A stretch of 10,018 nt of DNA from Candidatus Cloacimonas sp. 4484_140 (GTDB lineage Bacteria; Cloacimonadota; Cloacimonadia; JGIOTU-2). The stretch is from the NCBI GenBank assembly GCA_002049945.1, contig MVCT01000014.1, forward strand, positions 1-10,018, given 5' to 3'. Below the pieces are notes generated by a model that was not told the DNA's origin, searched no databases, and saw only the letters and a list, made by a program, of their open reading frames with translations. Positions 5,842 through 10,018 of the stretch are shown one piece after another. The translations under genes were made by a program, and so were the position numbers. Every line of letters begins with the position of its first letter. The first letter of the stretch is position 1.

Positions 5842-6233
5842 TAAAACATGTTGGACTGACAATTACTGATCCTGCTGAGATCAAAAATTTTTATCAGGAT
5901 GTACTGGGATTAAATCTCAAAAAGGAATTCACACTCTCGAAAGAGCTCAACCAGCAGATTTTTGGTTTTTATGAAGAAGTACCGGTTACAATTTTATCTA
6001 ATGGGGAATCAGAGATAGAGATATTTGTCACTCATATTCCGGCGAGAAACAATTATTCCCATCTTTGTATTGAAGTCGATGACAGAAAGGCGCTTGTCAA
6101 AAAAGCAAAAGCACATAAATATCCCTGTATCGTGATCGAAAGAAAATTCGAACCTCTCGTTTTTATACAAGACAGTTTCGGCAACTGCTTTGAGATCAAA
6201 GATAAGAAGGGACATAAATTACATTCTATATGA
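5838..6233 (+). CDS. VOC-family (glyoxalase-fold) metalloprotein
   Basis: The product has 131 residues, one complete vicinal-oxygen-chelate domain. It starts MIKHVGLTITDPAEIKNFYQDVLGL, the usual first beta-alpha unit. The four expected metal positions all look filled: His4, Glu61 (EIEIF), His75 (YSHLCIEV) and Glu119 (CFEIKD). DSFGNCFEI corresponds to the common DPDGN-x-xE ending. Family members include glyoxalase I, epimerases, dioxygenases and thiol transferases; methylmalonyl-CoA epimerase and lactoylglutathione lyase are possible, but I see nothing that decides. The ATG overlaps the aminotransferase stop by 4 nt, which suggests both act in one pathway, for example on an aminotransferase product. 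Confidence 0.88.
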   Translation: MIKHVGLTITDPAEIKNFYQDVLGLNLKKEFTLSKELNQQIFGFYEEVPVTILSNGESEIEIFVTHIPARNNYSHLCIEVDDRKALVKKAKAHKYPCIVIERKFEPLVFIQDSFGNCFEIKDKKGHKLHSI

Positions 6234-6241
6234 TGAAAAAC

Positions 6242-6270
6242 TTAATCAGACCAAATTCTTATATTATAAT
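6242..6270 (+). promoter_or_regulatory. Possible promoter before the MinD/ferredoxin pair
   Basis: TATAAT (6265-6270) is a perfect -10 hexamer; 17 nt upstream TTAATC (6242-6247) matches the -35 consensus at only 3 of 6 positions. It lies in the 87-nt gap after the VOC gene, directly before the tandem repeat. The AT-rich context makes a chance match possible. Confidence 0.3.
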
Positions 6271-6272
6271 TT

Positions 6273-6309
6273 ATCTGCGCTTATCAGCTAAATCAGCGTA
6301 ATCTGCGTT
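6273..6309 (+). repeat. Degenerate 9-bp tandem repeat, ATCTGCG/ATCAGCG type
   Basis: Four units follow each other: ATCTGCGCTT, ATCAGCTAA, ATCAGCGTA and ATCTGCGTT. They fill the space just before the first MinD/ferredoxin gene, ending 11 nt before its ATG. The words match a kind of short dispersed repeat seen in many bacterial genomes. The repeat occupies the place where a ribosome binding site is expected. Confidence 0.65.
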
Positions 6310-6320
6310 CTATTAATATT

Positions 6321-7181
6321 ATGAAAATATCAATTGCAAGCGGCAAAGGTGGAACGGGCAAGACAACTCTTGCTACAAATCTGGCGTACCTTCTTTCTCA
6401 GAAATACACTGTTATTCTCGCAGACCTCGATGTTGAGGAACCCAACTCAGCTTTTTTCATCAAAGGAAAAGAAGTACAACAGAAAAAAGTTTTTAAAATG
6501 ATCCCTGAATGGGATAAGGAAAAGTGCGTACTTTGCGGTAACTGCCAGCGGGTATGCAAGTTCAATGCAGTTATAAAATTGTGGGAAGAGGTGCTGGTTT
6601 TCAATCAATTATGCCATAGCTGCTATGCATGTTCGGAACTCTGTCCTCAAAATGCCCTTCCCATGAAATCCTATGAAGTAGGAAAGATCACAGAATTTGA
6701 ACAGAATAACCTGCACTTCGTTGAGGGAAAACTTAATGTCGGCGAGGAGCAGGCAGTACCTCTGATCAAAGAAACCATCGATTTTGTTGAGCATAATTTT
6801 TCATCTGATATACTTCGCATTTTTGACGCACCTCCCGGAACATCATGCCCTGTCATTGAAGCAACTAAGTATGCTGACTACATAATTTTGATCACCGAGC
6901 CGACTCCCTTTGGACTGCATGATCTGAAGCTTGCAGTAGAAGTTATGAGAGAAATGAAGAAGAATTTCAGTGTGGTCATAAACCGCTATGGGATCGGAAA
7001 TGATGATGCGATCCAATACTGTGAAGATGAAAAAATTCCTCTCCTCGGTACAATTCCAAACATGAAGAAAGCTGCTGAAGCGTATGCGAAAGGTGAACTC
7101 CTTTCTAAAGCCCTTCCTGAGATAAGGAATGCTATCGAAAGTGTAATTGAAAAACTACGAACTTTGGAGGTGCTCTTATGA
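6321..7181 (+). CDS. MinD-type ATPase with inserted 2x[4Fe-4S] ferredoxin domain (first copy)
   Basis: A 286-residue cytoplasmic ATPase of the MinD/Mrp (SIMIBI) class with a bacterial-ferredoxin domain inserted after the first third. Motifs in order: deviant Walker A GKGGTGKTT (8-16), ADLDVEEPNS (34-43), ferredoxin cysteines 69, 72, 75, 79 (CVLCGNCQRVC) and 98, 101, 104, 108 (CHSCYACSELC-P), and DAPPGTSCPV (169-178). Each Cys set can hold one [4Fe-4S] cluster. The ATG begins right at the family's MKISIASGKGG, but no Shine-Dalgarno precedes it. It overlaps the next gene, its paralogue, by 4 nt. Such tandem pairs occur in the orp loci of Desulfovibrio, where they work with a NifX-like Mo/Cu-cluster protein. 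ATP-driven electron or cluster transfer is a fair inference. Confidence 0.93.
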   Translation: MKISIASGKGGTGKTTLATNLAYLLSQKYTVILADLDVEEPNSAFFIKGKEVQQKKVFKMIPEWDKEKCVLCGNCQRVCKFNAVIKLWEEVLVFNQLCHSCYACSELCPQNALPMKSYEVGKITEFEQNNLHFVEGKLNVGEEQAVPLIKETIDFVEHNFSSDILRIFDAPPGTSCPVIEATKYADYIILITEPTPFGLHDLKLAVEVMREMKKNFSVVINRYGIGNDDAIQYCEDEKIPLLGTIPNMKKAAEAYAKGELLSKALPEIRNAIESVIEKLRTLEVLL

Positions 7182-8059
7182 AGGAAATAGTAGTCATTTC
7201 AGGAAAAGGCGGAACAGGTAAAACCTCTATCACTGCAGCGTTTGCAATGATTGCAGGAAAGAATGCTGTCATTGCAGACTGTGATGTGGATGCTGCTGAT
7301 ATGCACCTTCTTCTTAAACCGGATTTTGCAAAATCAGAAGATTTCTATTCCGGCTTCAAGGCTGAGATCGATCAAGAGTTATGCACGAAATGCGGAAAAT
7401 GTAAGCAGGTTTGTAGATTTGATGCAGTTCAAAAAATTGATGACTCCTATAATATCATAAATCTTGATTGTGAAGGATGCGGTTACTGCGCTGAGATTTG
7501 TCCTGCAAAAACGATACAAATGGTTGAACAGAATGTGGGTAAATGGTACATTTCCAAAATAAAAAGCGAAGCACAAATGGTTCACGCAAAACTGGGTATT
7601 GGAGCAGACAACTCAGGCAAACTTGTTGCGAAAGTCAAAAAGGAAGCAAAAAATATTGCACAGGAATCCAGAAAGGATTTCATTCTTGTTGATGGTTCTC
7701 CCGGAATTGGTTGTCCGGTCGTATCTTCCCTTTCTGGAGCCGACTACGTGATCCTTGTCACTGAGCCAACTCTATCGGGATTTCATGACATGAAGAGAGT
7801 GTTTGAACTTATTCAAAATTTCAAACTGCCTGCAGGATGCATTATCAACAAATATGATGTGAATGAAAATATTTCAGAAAAAATAATAGAATTTTGTAAT
7901 AACAATTCCATCGACCATATTGTGAATATTCCCTATGATGAAACCTTCACTGCAGCAATGACGGATGGAAAAACTATCATAGAATTCGAAGATAATACTT
8001 TAAAAAAAATATTAGAGGATAGTTGGAAAAAGACAATCAAGCTCACGGGTCAACACTGA
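7178..8059 (+). CDS. MinD-type ATPase with inserted 2x[4Fe-4S] ferredoxin domain (second copy)
   Basis: The paralogue of the preceding gene, 293 residues, with the same order of parts: Walker A GKGGTGKTS (9-17), ADCDVDAAD (33-41), cysteines 69, 72, 75, 79 (CTKCGKCKQVC) and 98, 101, 104, 108 (CEGCGYCAEIC-P), and DGSPGIGCPV (172-181). The eight cluster cysteines have the same residue numbers as in the first copy, which argues for an ancient duplication and for a heterodimer. The ATG overlaps the previous stop (ATGA), and GGAGG (7166-7170) lies 7 nt upstream. The last codons (KLTGQH) fall inside a dispersed repeat shared with the region after the GxxExxY gene, so this end may have been altered by insertion. 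Confidence 0.93.
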   Translation: MKEIVVISGKGGTGKTSITAAFAMIAGKNAVIADCDVDAADMHLLLKPDFAKSEDFYSGFKAEIDQELCTKCGKCKQVCRFDAVQKIDDSYNIINLDCEGCGYCAEICPAKTIQMVEQNVGKWYISKIKSEAQMVHAKLGIGADNSGKLVAKVKKEAKNIAQESRKDFILVDGSPGIGCPVVSSLSGADYVILVTEPTLSGFHDMKRVFELIQNFKLPAGCIINKYDVNENISEKIIEFCNNNSIDHIVNIPYDETFTAAMTDGKTIIEFEDNTLKKILEDSWKKTIKLTGQH

Positions 8060-8082
8060 TGAAACAGATAAAAGAAATTAAT
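8044..8082 (+). repeat. Repeat copy A upstream of the GxxExxY gene
   Basis: CACGGGTCAACACTGATG (8044-8061) followed by AAACAGATAAAAGAAATTAAT (one base shortened at the end in the second copy) resembles 8470-8509, which has the same order of words: CAC-GATT-ACAGATG, then AAACGGACAATA and AATTAAT. The first 18 nt match copy B at 12 positions and the reverse complement of the copy at 8517-8534 at 14. It overlaps the end of the MinD gene and runs up to the next start codon. Confidence 0.6.
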
Positions 8083-8084
8083 TC

Positions 8085-8510
8085 ATGAAATACAAAGAAG
8101 TAAGCGAAAAGATCATTCAGGCATTTTATACAGTCTATAATACTCTCGGATATGGTTTTCTTGAGAAAGTATATGAGAATGCATTGATGATTGAATTAAA
8201 CAAGATGGGATTGGACTGTAAGAATCAATTTCCAATTAATGTAATGTATGGCAATGAAATTGTCGGCGAATACTACGCAGATATTCTTGTTGAAGATAAA
8301 ATCATTCTTGAATTAAAAGCGATCAAAACAATAAAGAAACAGAAAGAAGCACAACTTCTTGCGTATCTCACTGCAACAAATATCGAAGTTGGGTTGTTAT
8401 TAAATTTTGGGGAAAAGCCCGAGTTTATAAGAAAGATTTTCGATAATGAATATAAAAAGTATAAAGACTCACAGATTAGTACAGATGAAACGGACAATAA
8501 AAATAATTAA
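8085..8510 (+). CDS. GxxExxY-family protein (PD-(D/E)XK-like fold)
   Basis: The product has 141 residues. GFLEKVYENAL contains the name-giving G-x-x-E-x-x-Y, and EYYADILVEDKIILELKAIK shows the D...E-x-K pattern of the PD-(D/E)XK nuclease superfamily (PF13366). Nuclease activity has not been shown for the family as far as I know. The usual core ends near FGEKPEFIRKIF; the last 16 residues or so (YKDSQISTDETDNKNN) are polar and encoded by a dispersed repeat, so they are probably not part of the fold. The ribosome binding site is weak. Family members occur in many scattered copies in some genomes. Here the gene separates the MinD pair from a NifX gene and is bracketed by repeat copies, which suggests a later insertion rather than a part of the pathway. 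Confidence 0.88.
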   Translation: MKYKEVSEKIIQAFYTVYNTLGYGFLEKVYENALMIELNKMGLDCKNQFPINVMYGNEIVGEYYADILVEDKIILELKAIKTIKKQKEAQLLAYLTATNIEVGLLLNFGEKPEFIRKIFDNEYKKYKDSQISTDETDNKNN

Positions 8511-8534
8511 TAAAAACATCTGTGTAAATCCGTG
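8470..8534. repeat. Repeat copy B with inverted copy C downstream of the GxxExxY gene
   Basis: CACAGATTAGTACAGATG (8470-8487) and CATCTGTGTAAATCCGTG (8517-8534) are reverse complements at 14 of 18 positions, separated by 29 AT-rich bases. The left arm also encodes the last residues of the GxxExxY protein and is in direct orientation to copy A at 8044. A transcript could fold into a long-looped hairpin. No T-run follows. Confidence 0.65.
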
Positions 8535-8555
8535 AGCTAAAAAATAAGGAGTAAA

Positions 8556-8885
8556 ATGAAAATAGCATTTACAACTAAAGGAACTGAATGGGACTCCCCT
8601 ATGGATCCCCGATTTGGAAGAACGGATTATTTCCTAATTTATGATGAAGAAAACGACGAACTGACCTCAATTGATAACACTGATGTCAATGAAGTTGCAC
8701 ACGGCGCCGGTCCGCGTACTGCACAGAAACTTTTTGAGCAAAAACCCGATGTGCTGATCACTGGCAATGGACCCGGTGGAAATGCGGCAATGGCTCTTAA
8801 ACAAGGAAATATTAAAGTCTTTACCGGAGCAGTAACCATGACTGCAAAACAAGCTTATGACGCCTACAAAAAAGGCGAATTATAG
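8556..8885 (+). CDS. NifX-family cluster-binding protein (second in window)
   Basis: A 109-residue single-domain protein of the NifX/MTH1175 group (PF02579), close in size to the Desulfovibrio orange protein. It begins MKIAFTTKGTEWDSPMDPRFGRTDYF: the pocket motif is RFGR (19-22) where the copy at 3598 has HFGR, so the His ligand is replaced. AHGAGPRTAQKLF (48-60), VLITGNGPGGNAAMAL (66-81), and VFTGAVTMTAKQAYDAYKKGEL at the end are standard for the family. There is no cysteine at all, so a bound cluster would be held by other residues or non-covalently, as in the orange protein. AAGGAG (8546-8551) gives a clear start. Before the GxxExxY insertion it probably followed the MinD/ferredoxin pair directly. 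Confidence 0.92.
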   Translation: MKIAFTTKGTEWDSPMDPRFGRTDYFLIYDEENDELTSIDNTDVNEVAHGAGPRTAQKLFEQKPDVLITGNGPGGNAAMALKQGNIKVFTGAVTMTAKQAYDAYKKGEL

Positions 8886-8890
8886 TTTTC

Positions 8891-8995
8891 ATGAAACTTA
8901 GGGTCGCATTTGCCACTGATGACGGTAAAACATTTATAGGAAAACATTTTGGTGACGCACGTTTTTATGATATTTTTGAACTTGCGAGCAAATAA
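8891..8995 (+). pseudogene. Truncated nifX-like 5' fragment
   Basis: The frame starts MKLRVAFATDDGKTFIGKHF, shares residues up to YDI with the NifX-like gene at 9780, then ends after FELASK with a stop, 34 residues in all. NifX domains need about 100 residues, so this cannot fold as one. It begins 5 nt after the preceding NifX stop and has no good ribosome binding site. The loss happened right after the 70-bp segment that is identical to the downstream copy, which points to recombination or insertion within an older gene. Confidence 0.75.
8906..8975 (+). repeat. 70-bp perfect direct repeat, left copy
   Basis: The 70 nt from GCATTTGCCACTGATGACGG to GATATTT are identical to 9798-9867. Sequence on both outer sides differs at once (GTC/ATT before, TTT/TAT and then unrelated sequence after). 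The repeat brackets the TauE/SafE gene at a period of 892 bp. Confidence 0.9.
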
Positions 8996-9019
8996 ATTGA
9001 TCAATATAGATGAAATAAC

Positions 9020-9763
9020 ATGCCGCAAATAACATTAGTCATAATTTATTTTACTATCGGTGCTTTTGCTGGATTTATGAGTGGAATGTTTGGTATTGGT
9101 GGAGGAACTGTAAGGATACCCCTACTTAATCTTGCTGGTATGCCTTTGTTAAGTGCTTTTGGGATTAATTTTTTAGTTATCCCTTTTTCTTCATTAATAG
9201 GTGCTATCAGTCATAGAAAAAATATCGCTAAAGAGATAGTGATTTATGCAATTGTTGGTGGTGTCTTAGGTGAAATTATCGGAGCAATTTCTGTTGGAGT
9301 TATCCCTACGCTAATACTAGCGATTACCTTTGTTATACTTTGTTTTATAGTAGCATTTGGTATTCATTTAAGCAAGATTGTGCCAAACCTTGCCCAAAAG
9401 GTCAAACCCTCTAAGAGAAATATTTTTGGCAGTTCGTTTTGTGTAAGTTTAATAACCGGCCTAAGAGGGGGCAGCGGTGGTCAAGTCTTTCCAGCCCTTT
9501 TTAAAAGTTTTGGCCTTGATACCCACCAAGCAATCGCCACTTCATTAACCGTATCTATTTTTACTGCCTTTGGTGCTATACCAATATATTGGCATCGTGG
9601 TAATATAGTCTGGATTCCTGCGTTATTTGTACTGATAGGATCAATGATCGGTACAAGAATTGGGAGTAAAGTTTCATTAAAGACAAAGCCACTTTGGCTA
9701 GAAATTGGACTTACAATACTTATTCTAGTTCTTGCTTTTAGTGTAATATATAAAGCGTTATAA
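9020..9763 (+). CDS. TauE/SafE-family membrane transporter
   Basis: A 247-residue inner-membrane protein with about eight predicted membrane helices. It shows the internal duplication of the TauE/SafE family (PF01925): MFGIGGGTVRIPLL (about 23-36) in the first half and GLRGGSGGQVFPAL (about 147-160) in the second. Members export sulfite, sulfoacetate or other organosulfur anions, or act in sulfur supply; the substrate here is unknown. There is no good Shine-Dalgarno before the ATG. By eye its codons are more T-rich (many GGT, TTT, ATT) than those of the MinD genes. It is bracketed by the 70-bp repeat and followed after 16 nt by a complete-looking nifX start, so the transporter and that nifX may have arrived together. 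The family call is firm; foreign origin is inferred. Confidence 0.92.
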   Translation: MPQITLVIIYFTIGAFAGFMSGMFGIGGGTVRIPLLNLAGMPLLSAFGINFLVIPFSSLIGAISHRKNIAKEIVIYAIVGGVLGEIIGAISVGVIPTLILAITFVILCFIVAFGIHLSKIVPNLAQKVKPSKRNIFGSSFCVSLITGLRGGSGGQVFPALFKSFGLDTHQAIATSLTVSIFTAFGAIPIYWHRGNIVWIPALFVLIGSMIGTRIGSKVSLKTKPLWLEIGLTILILVLAFSVIYKAL

Positions 9764-9779
9764 ATAAATGGGATAAAAA

Positions 9780-10018
9780 ATGGAAAAAATAAAAATTGCA
9801 TTTGCCACTGATGACGGTAAAACATTTATAGGAAAACATTTTGGTGACGCACGTTTTTATGATATTTATGAAATTAACGGGAATAATGCGAAATTCATCA
9901 AAAGAATTTCCAATACAGTTGACGAAGAGGAAAATGTTCATGCAGATCCTAAAAAAGCAAAGGGAATCAGCACATTACTTCTCGATGAAAAGGTAACTGT
10001 TGTTGTATCGAAAATTTT
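9780..10018 (+). CDS. NifX-family protein (third in window, 3' end missing)
   Basis: Seventy-nine residues are visible before the window ends. MEKIKIAFATDDGKTFIGKHFGDARFYDIYEI is a NifX-type beginning with HFGD (20-23) as pocket motif, followed by KFIKRISNTVDEEEN and HADPKKAKGISTLLLDEKVTVVVSKI. This subgroup, with the EEE...HADPKKAKGI segment, differs from the other two NifX proteins here. A weak GGGA (9770-9773) precedes the ATG, and the TauE/SafE stop lies 16 nt upstream, so both are likely on one transcript. A truncated twin of its first third is found at 8891. Confidence 0.9.
   Translation, partial: MEKIKIAFATDDGKTFIGKHFGDARFYDIYEINGNNAKFIKRISNTVDEEENVHADPKKAKGISTLLLDEKVTVVVSKI
9798..9867 (+). 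repeat. 70-bp perfect direct repeat, right copy
   Basis: Identical to 8906-8975. It covers codons 7 to 29 and the first base of codon 30 of the intact NifX-like gene, so this copy sits in functional context while the left one is in the truncated fragment. Confidence 0.9.

Noticed and set aside
6273..6309. Possible CRISPR-like array
   Set aside because: The units are 9-10 bp, degenerate and directly adjacent, without spacers; no cas gene is present.
3598..10018. Nitrogen fixation gene cluster
   Set aside because: NifX-type domains alone do not indicate nitrogenase; no nifH, nifD, nifK, nifE, nifN or radical-SAM nifB is in the window.

Overview
The window looks like a chromosomal segment of a strictly anaerobic bacterium of moderate to low GC, possibly from the FCB superphylum (Cloacimonadota or a relative). 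This assignment is an inference. It rests on ferredoxin-type ATPases and NifX-like proteins without any nitrogenase gene, on two upstream regions that fit the Bacteroidetes-type promoter TTTG-N18/19-TAnnTTTG, and on three kinds of short intergenic repeat. No rRNA, tRNA or CRISPR array is visible.

Layout: (1) 1-519, minus strand: the N-terminal part of a secreted protein of unknown function that leaves the window. (2) 671-1910: an Mrp/NBP35 iron-sulfur carrier ATPase and a small membrane-anchored protein. (3) 2079-3963: a DUF134 regulator-like protein, three small Gly/Arg-rich proteins with related N-termini (two DUF5320-like, one zinc-ribbon-like), and a NifX-family protein. (4) 3981-6233: a metallo-beta-lactamase-fold hydrolase, a class I/II aminotransferase and a VOC (glyoxalase-fold) protein. 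(5) 6321-8059: two overlapping MinD-type ATPases, each with an inserted 2x[4Fe-4S] ferredoxin domain. (6) 8085-8510: a GxxExxY-family gene lying between repeat copies. (7) 8556-10018: a second NifX-family protein, a truncated NifX remnant, a TauE/SafE transporter and a third NifX-family gene that runs off the end.

Working model (inference): Mrp, the paired ferredoxin-MinD ATPases and several NifX-type carriers form a nitrogenase-independent system that assembles or carries metal-sulfur clusters. The gene content resembles the orp (orange protein) loci of Desulfovibrio, which also combine NifX-fold proteins with tandem MinD/ferredoxin ATPases and an Mrp. The DUF134 protein is the likely local regulator, and TauE/SafE could move a sulfur compound.

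The most unusual structures are the TauE/SafE gene bracketed by a perfect 70-bp repeat of a nifX-like 5' end, the GxxExxY gene whose ends merge into repeats, and the N-terminal tag shared by consecutive small proteins.
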